Below, in pieces: positions 44,401 through 54,726 of a DNA stretch of 64,000 nt. The stretch comes from an uncultured Collinsella sp. (GTDB lineage Bacteria; Actinomycetota; Coriobacteriia; Coriobacteriales; Coriobacteriaceae), in contig CAAELE010000018.1 of assembly GCA_900756765.1 (NCBI GenBank), positions 19,171 to 83,170 on the forward strand, in the 5' to 3' direction. A model generated the notes under the pieces. That model was not told the DNA's origin and made no database searches. It worked only from the letters and a program-made list of their open reading frames with translations. How positions within the stretch are numbered: position 1 is the first letter of the stretch; every line of letters starts with the position of its first letter. Both the position numbers and the translations under genes were made by a program.

Positions 44401-47400
44401 CGTCAAACGCTACCGTCTTACAATCAGCGGAACGTGCCCAATCGACCTCCTGGCTCGTCCAGTGGACGCCATCGAGACTCGTCTCAACACGCATCTTGGT
44501 CACAGTGCCGTTGCCGGCGTCATCGCGCGGATAGTACTCGAGCTTATCGAGCTTGTAAGCGCGTCCATAGTCAACGGTAAGCGCCTTGCCCAGATCGTTG
44601 CCACCGGAGTGGAAACCGCCGTCGCCCGACTGGAACTCATGGTCGAAGGCAAGCTCGGCCTTATGGCTGCCGTAAAGTGAGCCCTCCCAGGTGATTTCCT
44701 CGGCGTCGGGGACGTTCCGCCACGGATCGAGTGCGGAGTTCGCCTCGAGCACATCGCTCCAGGCGGAGTAACCCTCGGCGTTGCGCGAACGAATCTGGTA
44801 GGTGTGCTTGCTATTGTAGGCGAGGTCGGTGTGCGTGAACTCGGCCGCATCACCCACGGCAAACACAGTGCCGTCGACCTTAAGGTCGTAGGAGGTAGCA
44901 CCATCGACCTTTCCCCAGGTGAGCTTTATGCTCGTTGGGGTCGTGACGTCCTCGGGGGCAGCAAGGTTCGTGGGTGCGGAGAGGTTCTCGTTGAGGCGAT
45001 CGGCTGTGAGCGTGGCGTCGGCATTCACGAAACCGCCCAGCTCAAGCGTCTGCGCCGCTGCAGCAACATCGGTCTTCGCGAACTTGACGTAGACCTTGGG
45101 GTTCGTGGTGATCTTGGTGTTGTTAAAGCTCTCGCCCTGCTCGGCCTCGGTGCCGTCCGCATCGCTGCCGTAGTGGTTGAGGTTGGGGGTCTCGCTGTAG
45201 AAGTAGACCGCCTGGCCGGCCTCGGGGGTCGCGGCGTCAAAGGTCTCCTGCGAGTCGACCTCAACCACGTTGAGTGCGGATCCGCCGTTCTTGGCGACAA
45301 CGCTCGTGGGCTTGGCGGACACATTGGCCACGAAGGTCGTGGTGCGGTTGGAGTCGTAGCCGTTGTAGCCGCCCTTCGAGGCCTCGGCGGTAAAGGTCGC
45401 GGTGCCGCCTGCGGCCTTGGAGCTGTAGACGGTGCTCACATGCTCACCGTAGGAGATATTGTCGATCGTGCCGTAGGAATCGTCCTCAGTCGTGTTGTTT
45501 TCGATGGAGGAGCCGTCGTCCTCGTACTGCGTAAAGGTGCCGTCGCCCTCGGTGGCGAAGAACTCGACGATACGCTGACTGCGGTCGGTACCCTTGGTGT
45601 TGGTGTCGCTCACTGCCTCGGGGTTGTTGTTCTCGGCGTACATCGGCACGATAGCGTTGGCCTTCACAAACAGCGGCAGCTTCCAAAGCGGAGCCTCGTA
45701 GTTGTTGAGAACCTGGCCGCCGCGATACTGCTTACCCGAGAAGTAATCGATCCAGATGGTGGGATTCTCGTCGGTGCCGTAGTTGGGGAGGTAAATCCCA
45801 TTGCGAATGTCGTTGCCGTTCTCGTCTGCCTGGGTATCCTGATACACCGGTGCCACTAGGAAGTTCTCACCGAACATATACTGGTACTGCGTCGAAGTGC
45901 TTGCGGCGTACTCGGAGTTGTCGGAAAGCAGCATGGCGCGGATCATGGGCAGGCCGGCATCGCCGTTACCCGTGTCGATGTTGGCCGCCGAGGCCGCGCT
46001 CGTGTAGATATAGGGCATGAGCTGCGCCTTGAGCTTGAGGTAGAAGCGCGAGATGCCTGTGTAGGGATCGCCGTGCGTCATGGGCGATTTACGGTAGGTG
46101 CCCCAACCGTCCATGTCAAGCATAGAGGGCGTGAACGTCTTCCACTGGTAGTCACGCGCAGAGATGATGGGGTCGCCGCCAAAGATGCCATCCATGTCGG
46201 AGCCGATGTTGGGGTTGCCCGAAAGACTCTGACCGATATACGTGGGGATATGGAAGCGAATGTACTCCCAGTTACCGCCATACTGGTCGCCGGTCCAAAT
46301 GCCACCAAAGCGCTGCGTGCCGGCCCAACCATCGAGCGTGATGATGTTGGGGCGCTTGTTAGCGCCGGTCGTCACCGTGTCATAAGCTGTCTTGATGCCA
46401 TTAAGACCAAAGGAGTAGCCAGATCCAACCCAGGCAACGTCGGTCTTAAGGGTAGAGATGCCTCCCGTCTTGACCTCGGCGTCGAAGTCGCGAAGCAGGT
46501 GCCACGGGGTCTCGGAGTTGCTGTCGGGCTCAAGGTTGGACTGGGTCCACAAGCCCGTGCTCACACCCTTGGAGTTGGCATACTCGGTGAACTTCTTAAG
46601 GTTGTCGACATTGGCACGCACAGCGTTAAGACGGTCGGCCGAGCTCGTTCCGTCGGAGTTGACGCCGCCGGTCTTGTAGTAACCGTTCTGGCCATAGCCG
46701 GCGCCGTAGCCGTCGTTCGGCAGGAACCAACCGAGCGGCATGTCGTTGTCCTCGTAGTCATCGATAACCTGCCGAGCAGAGAACTGGCGGTCGAAATCGG
46801 TCGCTTTCATGTTCTCGGTATCAACCGAAGGGCCCTCACCGTTGAGCGTCTCGGCCGCAAGTGTGCCGTCGAGCTTGTAGCCCGTCGACATGCCAGACTC
46901 GTACTTAACGTCGCCCTTCTCGCTCGAGGACTTGCTGCCCTTGGTCTCCCACTTCTTTTGACCCGAGGTCGTTGACCAGCCATCACGGTTATAGGCATTA
47001 AGATGACCAAGGTAGAACCCGTACTCGGGCAGCAGTACCGGGTTACCGGTCACCTTGTAGTAGTCCTGCAGCATCTCGGTTGCCACGTTCGAAGCGCCCT
47101 CGTTGGTCGCCACGAAGTAGTAGGCATCAAACTCATTCTCGCTGTGCAAAGTCGTGACCGTCGATGAGTCCGTGGAACCGAAGTCGTAGGAACCCTCTGC
47201 AAACGTGTTTCGGAGTACGCCGTAGCCGTCACTCGTCCAATAAAACGGGTTGGGCGAGGCAACGCCGCCATCAGTCCAGTTGTTCGTGTTGGAGATGGCG
47301 ATGGTCTGGTTGGTGTGCAGGAAGCGTCCGTTCTGGGTGCCGCCGCCAAAGAAGTTCTCGGACTTCTCCTTGGCGAGCGTCTGGACGGTACCCTTCTTAT

Positions 47401-47878
47401 CAAGGTCGAGGGACGCGGACTCGGAAACCACGACACGGTCGCCTGACTTGATACTCATCTTGCCAGTCGCCTTGTCCAGGATCACGGTCGCCTTTCCGCC
47501 GGTGATCTCGATAGTGTCGCCCTTGTCGGCAACCGTCGCGCTCGGCTTGCTGTAGGTGTCCGAGGTATCGGGCTGAGCCTGGATTTTAGCCGTGTGGGAC
47601 TTACTGCGCGGTGTGGCGTAATCGGAAAACTCACCCTTGGGGTCGACGTTATAACGGAAAATACCGTCCTCGAGGAACGTAATACGGCCCTTGATGCCGT
47701 CAGCGAAATCGATGTCGACGACATTCGAGGCAGACTGGGACACGGTCGCTGAGTCGACGCCCTTGAGTGGCGTGGCAATCGCCTGCTGGGGATTGGCAAA
47801 CACGAGCGTCGCTGCAGTGGCAACGAGGACCGCGCTTCCCTTCACCCACCGTTTCGTAAAAATGGAATTCCTGCGCAC
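41465..47878 (-). CDS. Giant sortase-anchored GH31 glycosidase with dockerin-like and cohesin-like modules
   Basis: 2137 residues from GTG 47878 behind GGAGC; the frame runs on to 47941 but lacks a ribosome binding site. Signal peptide, then a GH31 catalytic domain to about residue 800: the nucleophile segment is TLKTDVAWVG near 479 and the acid/base region is WTGDQYGGNW near 529. Then, approximately, FN3 (975-1060), discoidin (1060-1185), dockerin-like (1200-1260, DLNDNGVYDVYDYS), cohesin-like (1273-1409), a second discoidin-like domain (1440-1580), Ig-like (1586-1670), FIVAR (1676-1740), discoidin (1752-1912), two FIVAR-like repeats, and IPNTGD with a membrane segment and basic tail. It probably cleaves alpha-linked host or dietary glycans at the cell surface; the exact substrate is unknown. 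Confidence 0.9.
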   Translation of the reverse strand: MRRNSIFTKRWVKGSAVLVATAATLVFANPQQAIATPLKGVDSATVSQSASNVVDIDFADGIKGRITFLEDGIFRYNVDPKGEFSDYATPRSKSHTAKIQAQPDTSDTYSKPSATVADKGDTIEITGGKATVILDKATGKMSIKSGDRVVVSESASLDLDKKGTVQTLAKEKSENFFGGGTQNGRFLHTNQTIAISNTNNWTDGGVASPNPFYWTSDGYGVLRNTFAEGSYDFGSTDSSTVTTLHSENEFDAYYFVATNEGASNVATEMLQDYYKVTGNPVLLPEYGFYLGHLNAYNRDGWSTTSGQKKWETKGSKSSSEKGDVKYESGMSTGYKLDGTLAAETLNGEGPSVDTENMKATDFDRQFSARQVIDDYEDNDMPLGWFLPNDGYGAGYGQNGYYKTGGVNSDGTSSADRLNAVRANVDNLKKFTEYANSKGVSTGLWTQSNLEPDSNSETPWHLLRDFDAEVKTGGISTLKTDVAWVGSGYSFGLNGIKTAYDTVTTGANKRPNIITLDGWAGTQRFGGIWTGDQYGGNWEYIRFHIPTYIGQSLSGNPNIGSDMDGIFGGDPIISARDYQWKTFTPSMLDMDGWGTYRKSPMTHGDPYTGISRFYLKLKAQLMPYIYTSAASAANIDTGNGDAGLPMIRAMLLSDNSEYAASTSTQYQYMFGENFLVAPVYQDTQADENGNDIRNGIYLPNYGTDENPTIWIDYFSGKQYRGGQVLNNYEAPLWKLPLFVKANAIVPMYAENNNPEAVSDTNTKGTDRSQRIVEFFATEGDGTFTQYEDDGSSIENNTTEDDSYGTIDNISYGEHVSTVYSSKAAGGTATFTAEASKGGYNGYDSNRTTTFVANVSAKPTSVVAKNGGSALNVVEVDSQETFDAATPEAGQAVYFYSETPNLNHYGSDADGTEAEQGESFNNTKITTNPKVYVKFAKTDVAAAAQTLELGGFVNADATLTADRLNENLSAPTNLAAPEDVTTPTSIKLTWGKVDGATSYDLKVDGTVFAVGDAAEFTHTDLAYNSKHTYQIRSRNAEGYSAWSDVLEANSALDPWRNVPDAEEITWEGSLYGSHKAELAFDHEFQSGDGGFHSGGNDLGKALTVDYGRAYKLDKLEYYPRDDAGNGTVTKMRVETSLDGVHWTSQEVDWARSADCKTVAFDGTVAARYVRMTPLASVGNFFSASEIAIYKTDGTDGFAVGSNLNKATISDGDYSNMKNYLGLENREPDTPTFGSQIRDHFADLNDNGVYDVYDYSFTMAGLDGGTKQKGKVAGSLAVIPSKTEVEAGDEITVDVYAADAKNVNALGALVNFKSDQFEFVSESIAQDGSTAGMENLSREKVQFADRTQTINLAFANRGDGKLYNGTGAVASFKLKAKTAGKVELPSTSWLIGPACDALEFASDGTVTMPDVPQPTVAEYGQDAFNITMTNDELTTDDGTNVEKLIQQKSYNALFDNNEGDNGFEFLWNWSGNWDSEGKLPSYVKLPTTMTFAFKTPSKLDSVEVVNRNGGNGTVQKIKAVVTFEDGSTQEFAGGEYDSFRARYAFGLSAENKGKKATKVEVTPLEASGDQMLTLREVNFNYTQGVEAIEGVELGKNQTEFFEGDVTLVDAKATPESAGYPYVTVESSDPSVVSVSAVQAGDSVSYYLRANKAGKAKITVASVLDPSKTASYEVEVKAGVDTSALVAALSEAAGYSESVYTKDSYAALTAAVEAAQKLLDGGQGSYSKKDVADATAKIEKAIDGLKMRPVDEKILINTPENRKNVKVAGFSSEADYEGSNAVNALDGDERTLWHSDWAHGTGMPQYLSVDLGRDYDLTDVTFLPRQDGGTNGDIFEAEILVSDTADGYEMGTAASMGTFAFDNDGRVLTDRGDWKQMSFGAARGRYVTVKVIHAGGGNVDAYCSMAELKFYGTAVPDPVAKDDLATAIEKVDAEVAAGDLKAGDYTEASWTALENALASARAILSDEKATQDEVDQALRALESARGALEKTPVAPVEKPTKKQLKALVKQAKETDTRGKTAESVKALTDAITYAEDVLGAENASDTQLQAAYDQLKLAIESLKDADSGNQGGSGNQGSGNGSNGGNQAGKPAGDKAQGSKKNGSAIPNTGDQTAATVATVGGLGAIIAAIGAFFHRRSKAK

Positions 47879-48194
47879 CTGGGCTCCTTTCTTCCGACAT
47901 GCCGAGGACGCCCCCCCCGGCAGCATGGGAAAACGTATCAAACGGGGATGTTCGGTACATTCCGCACAATGGGGCCACCCGTTACCAAGGGGCCAACTGG
48001 TAGTAACCAGATAGCCACCTACTAGGTCATATCAATATATGGGAGCACTTGCGCAACCAAGTTCGGAAGTCCACCAACGGCAGTAAAATGAGCGTCAACG
48101 GCAAGGTAGGCTTAATAAGCCATACCAATTGGTTCTTCAGTCAAATACCAATCTAGCAAAAATGTACTGTTTATCTGGTATTACACAGACCATA

Positions 48195-48240
48195 CCTTTC
48201 CCTCGGGAACTGGGCTTCGCGAAGTTTCCCGAGGGAAAGG
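48195..48240. repeat. CTTCGCGAAG hairpin repeat, copy A
   Basis: Perfect 15-base arms CCTTTCCCTCGGGAA (48195-48209) and its complement (48226-48240). The loop carries the conserved GGGCTTCGCGAAG. Copy B lies inverted at 48702-48745 with matching paired changes. Confidence 0.75.
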
Positions 48241-48570
48241 CTCAGCCGCCACCCTGCGACCTACCGGGGGTTGCCATGGCGTACGTTGGCTGATTTGGTT
48301 TGGATAAAAAGGTTGGCGGAGAGTGATGGGCAGTTAGTTCAGATACGTATAATTTGGCCGTGGCCTTGGGCACGAAACTGCCGCTTGGAAGCCGGCGCGG
48401 ACCCAGTATTGGGCCGTTCCCAGCTTGACAGAGCGTCTTTATCGATTCAGATTGCCAAAAATAGGCTGAATGAGTCCAAATCGATCTTCTCCTACTCTCT
48501 AGAAAACACGAATTTGAACTAACTGTCCAGAGGCGTCCTCGACTAACAGTAAAAAGGCCTCCATACAAAG

Positions 48571-48610
48571 AGTGGGCCCTGCCGCTCGAACGAACGGCAG
48601 GGCCCACACT
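48571..48610 (+). terminator. Strong terminator-like hairpin without an obvious gene
   Basis: AGTGGGCCCTGCCG / CGGCAGGGCCCACACT with loop CTCGAACGAA, followed on the plus strand by CACTTTCTTTTTC. It would end a plus-strand transcript, but no clear plus-strand gene precedes it. Confidence 0.6.
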
Positions 48611-48681
48611 CACTTTCTTTTTCAGCCCTAGTCATCGCGCAAAGCCCCTTCGGCAGCACACGGTGCAGCCAAGTCACCGCA

Positions 48682-48766
48682 GGCCGGGGCGGGAGGCGGT
48701 CCTTTCTCTCGGAAAACTTCGCGAAGCCCAGTTTCCGAGAGAAAGTGTCCGGCTGCCGCCCCGGCC
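48682..48766. repeat. CTTCGCGAAG hairpin repeat, copy B, with G+C-rich outer stem
   Basis: Inner arms CTTTCTCTCGGAAA (48702-48715) and TTTCCGAGAGAAAG (48732-48745), enclosed by GGCCGGGGCGG (48682-48692) and CCGCCCCGGCC (48756-48766). It starts 12 bases after the carB stop on the minus strand. Confidence 0.75.
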
Positions 48767-48777
48767 GGCCAGGTCAA

Positions 48778-52092
<3,315 letters not shown>

Positions 52093-52093
52093 G

Positions 52094-53533
52094 TTAGTTC
52101 TCCTCGCTCGCAGCGTTCTCGGACTCGGCGAAATTCCAGCCAGCAAGGCGGTCCTTCGCGGTGTCGATGTCCAGATAGTTCTCCTCGCCGTCCATGAGTC
52201 GCGTAAAGGCGGTAAAGAGATAGTGGGCATCGGTGGGGCCGGGCGAAGCCTCGGGGTGGTACTGGACCGAGAAGCACGGTGCGTCGAGCAGCTGGATGCC
52301 CTCGGCGGTGCCGTCGTTGAGGTTCACGTGCGTCAGGCGAATGCGGCCGAAGCGCTCGTTCATCACGACCGGCGCGATGCCGCGGCGCACCCAGGCGCGC
52401 AGGTCGCCATCGGCCGCATGCTCGGTCTCGCCGCCGGTAAGCTCCGGGATCAGTTTGCCCAGACTGGGGAACAGCAGGCCAAAGCCGTGGTTTTGCGCGG
52501 TAATCTCCACGCGACGGCTCACCAGGTTCATAACCGGCTGGTTACCGCCACGGTGACCGAACTTAAGCTTTTCCATCTGGGCGCCGCACGCCAAGCTGAT
52601 CATCTGGTGACCAAGGCAAATACCAAAGACCGGCACCTTGCCGATCAGCTGCTGCACCTGCTCGTAGGTCTCCACCACGGCATCGGGGTCGCCGGGGCCG
52701 TTGGACAAAAAGACGCCATCGGGATTCATGTCGAGCACCTCACTCGCGGGCGTATCCCACGGCACGACGGTGAGATCGCAGCCGGCACGGACCAGGCCCT
52801 CCAGAATACCGCGCTTCACACCGCAGTCGTAGGCGACCACTTTGTGACGGGCAGGAGCGGCAGCCGCAAGCGCAAAGTCATGCGTGGCAGGCAGGTCGGC
52901 GGCCACAAACTCGTGAGGCGCGGGGCAACTTACGGTCTTGACCAGGTTCTCGCCTACCAGCGTGGGCGCAGCGGACAAGCGCTCGGCAAGCTCGTCGACG
53001 TCGAAGATCTCGGTCGAGATAATGCCCATCTTGGAACCATTGTCGCGCAGATGGCGCACCAGAGCGCGGGTGTCGATACCCTCGATAGCGACGATGCCGT
53101 GAGCGCGCAGGTACTCCGGCACGCTGACGGCCGAGCGCCAGTTAGAAGGCGTGGCGCACATATCGCGAACGATCATGCCGCGCATAGCCGGAGCGCTCGC
53201 AGGGCGCACGGCGTCGCCGGGGAAGGCCGACTGGACATCGGTCTCGTCGATACCGTAATTGCCGATCTGCGGATAGGTCATGGTTACAATTTGGCCGGCA
53301 TAACTCGGGTCGGTCATGACCTCAAAGTAGCCCTCGAGCGAGGTGTTGAAGCAGACTTCGCCGGTCGCGGTGCCCTCGGCGCCGCATGCACGTCCATAAA
53401 AAATGGTCCCATCCTCAAGATACAGGATACAGGGACCGCAGGTGCCCTTGCTGGTTTTGGCCAGCATACGCTGGCAAAGCTCGCTGGGCGCGAAGGTGCG
53501 GGCGGCAGCGCCCGCGGTATGGTTGTTCGCCAT
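52094..53533 (-). CDS. carA: Carbamoyl-phosphate synthase small subunit, with an insertion
   Basis: 479 residues from ATG 53533 (MANNHTAG) behind AAGGAG. It supplies ammonia from glutamine to CarB. The class I glutamine amidotransferase triad is present: Cys in FGICLGHQMI, His and Glu in QYHPEA. It is about 100 residues longer than E. coli CarA: roughly 20 extra at the N-terminus, a tail, and an insertion of about 33 residues (near 354-395) between NHGFGL and LTHVNLNDGT, where the family has only a short loop. It is the first gene of the carAB pair. Confidence 0.95.
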   Translation of the reverse strand: MANNHTAGAAARTFAPSELCQRMLAKTSKGTCGPCILYLEDGTIFYGRACGAEGTATGEVCFNTSLEGYFEVMTDPSYAGQIVTMTYPQIGNYGIDETDVQSAFPGDAVRPASAPAMRGMIVRDMCATPSNWRSAVSVPEYLRAHGIVAIEGIDTRALVRHLRDNGSKMGIISTEIFDVDELAERLSAAPTLVGENLVKTVSCPAPHEFVAADLPATHDFALAAAAPARHKVVAYDCGVKRGILEGLVRAGCDLTVVPWDTPASEVLDMNPDGVFLSNGPGDPDAVVETYEQVQQLIGKVPVFGICLGHQMISLACGAQMEKLKFGHRGGNQPVMNLVSRRVEITAQNHGFGLLFPSLGKLIPELTGGETEHAADGDLRAWVRRGIAPVVMNERFGRIRLTHVNLNDGTAEGIQLLDAPCFSVQYHPEASPGPTDAHYLFTAFTRLMDGEENYLDIDTAKDRLAGWNFAESENAASEEN

Positions 53534-53647
53534 AATTCTCCTTCCCAGTCTCACAGGACCGGCTTAAAGGTGTGTAGTTAGGCCTCGCGGTATTGTAACC
53601 GCAAGCATGCCTCATGGCGTTAATTTCATCGAAATGTTTACGAAATG

Positions 53648-53678
53648 ATAATTATGACTTTCTATGCATAATGATTAT
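53648..53678. promoter_or_regulatory. A+T-rich palindrome upstream of carA, operator candidate
   Basis: Imperfect dyad with ATTATG / CATAAT arms (53651-53656 and 53667-53672) in an A+T-rich patch inside a G+C-rich region, about 115 bases before the carA start. The half-sites resemble loosely the TGAAT..ATTCA of arginine-repressor boxes; that match is weak. It also borders the terminator of the gene at 53742. Confidence 0.35.
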
Positions 53679-53698
53679 TTAATCCCCGTCCCAGAAAA

Positions 53699-53735
53699 AT
53701 TATCCCGCGTGGGCTTGTGGCTCACGCGGGATAAT
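53699..53735 (-). terminator. Intrinsic terminator after the 53742 gene
   Basis: ATTATCCCGCGTG (53699-53711) and CACGCGGGATAAT (53723-53735), 13 perfect pairs. AAAAA at 53695-53699 gives the U-run on the minus strand. Confidence 0.9.
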
Positions 53736-53741
53736 GGCCTC

Positions 53742-54707
53742 TTACTTTTGCTTGTCCTGTTCCAGCAGATCGGACGGTGAGCGATCGGGCTTGCCGCCGC
53801 GGAAAATCTCGCGGCCATGCAGACGATGCTCCAGGTCACGTTCGGCCTTTTCCTCGTCAATCTTGGTCTGGCTCACCACCGGGTCCTCGATCAGCGACGA
53901 AACCGAGTTCACCTGTTTTTGAATGCGCTCGGCAATGGTGTCGTCCATGCTTACGATGCGCATCTTCCAGTCGATACTCGTGGCGTTGGATGAGCTCTTG
54001 GTCCACACAAACGTCAAAATGGCGCTCTGATGACCCCGCGCGGGAAACATGCCAAAGAAGGAATCGTGCTGAATGTTGCTATCCTCGTCGATATAGGCGT
54101 GAACGTTATACACCACGCGGTCGATCTTATCGTTGAGCAGCGCGTTGGTCGCAAGCGCAGCGGCCTGAATCTGCCCGTTGGACAGCAGCTCGAGCTCGTT
54201 GGCAGACGATGTGTCCAACACCGTCACCTCGACCGTGCCCGTACGCTCATCAGCTTCATCGACGGTAAAGTCGAGCGGGAACTGCGTAAAGCCGTTGCCC
54301 CACTCAAGGCCGCCCTTCAGCGCCGTCGAAACGGTATCCACCGAAACGCTCTCGGACAGGTTGGCGGTGTTCAGGCGTCGCATCACGCCGTAGCCAATCT
54401 GCATGCCCACAATCAGCACCAAGATGCCAATGACCACGGCCATGGCAGTCTTCGTAATGGTATGGCTCACCTGCGAGCCCGAAGGGTCGTCCTCGGACAG
54501 CGGGTCGATATGTTTTGCCTGGCTCGCGCGGTCCTCGCTGCGCAGCTGCGCTAGCGCCGCTTTGTCACCGCGCTTGGCCGCAGCCTCCTTCTCACGCATG
54601 CGCTCGGTGCGCTTTTTGGCAAGCGTGGGATCCAAGACACCGGATGCATCGATTTCGGAGAATAACTCCGTCACTTCTTCCGGAGTCAAAGGGTTCTTGT
54701 CAGCCAT
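53742..54707 (-). CDS. Single-span membrane protein of unknown function
   Basis: 321 residues, ATG at 54707 behind AGGAA. The N-terminal 85 residues are charged and cytoplasmic (PLTPEEVTELFSEIDASGVLDPTLAKKRTERMREKEAAAKR), then one membrane helix (MAVVIGILVLIVGMQIGYGVM) and an extracytoplasmic domain rich in beta strands (VEVTVLDTSSANELELL). The C-terminal tail is charged. No family was recognised. It lies 19 bases downstream of the ABC exporter on the same strand, so it may serve that exporter. Confidence 0.7.
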   Translation of the reverse strand: MADKNPLTPEEVTELFSEIDASGVLDPTLAKKRTERMREKEAAAKRGDKAALAQLRSEDRASQAKHIDPLSEDDPSGSQVSHTITKTAMAVVIGILVLIVGMQIGYGVMRRLNTANLSESVSVDTVSTALKGGLEWGNGFTQFPLDFTVDEADERTGTVEVTVLDTSSANELELLSNGQIQAAALATNALLNDKIDRVVYNVHAYIDEDSNIQHDSFFGMFPARGHQSAILTFVWTKSSSNATSIDWKMRIVSMDDTIAERIQKQVNSVSSLIEDPVVSQTKIDEEKAERDLEHRLHGREIFRGGKPDRSPSDLLEQDKQK

Positions 54708-54726
54708 AAACTTCCTGTCATATCAA

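Larger units (their letters stand above)
47879..48777. other. Gene-poor intergenic stretch with palindromes and repeats
   Basis: No convincing gene. It holds a run of eight C (47911-47918) in the GH31 leader, small palindromes CTGGTAGTAACCAG (47997-48010) and ACCAATTGGT (48124-48133) that could be sugar-regulator sites, two copies of a hairpin repeat (48195 and 48702) and a terminator (48571-48610). Open frames at 48242-48613 (minus) and 48271-48522 (plus) overlap each other and have no good ribosome binding site. Confidence 0.6.

Noticed and set aside
48242..48613. Minus-strand frame of 123 codons
   Set aside because: It crosses a strong terminator hairpin, has no ribosome binding site and no recognisable motif.
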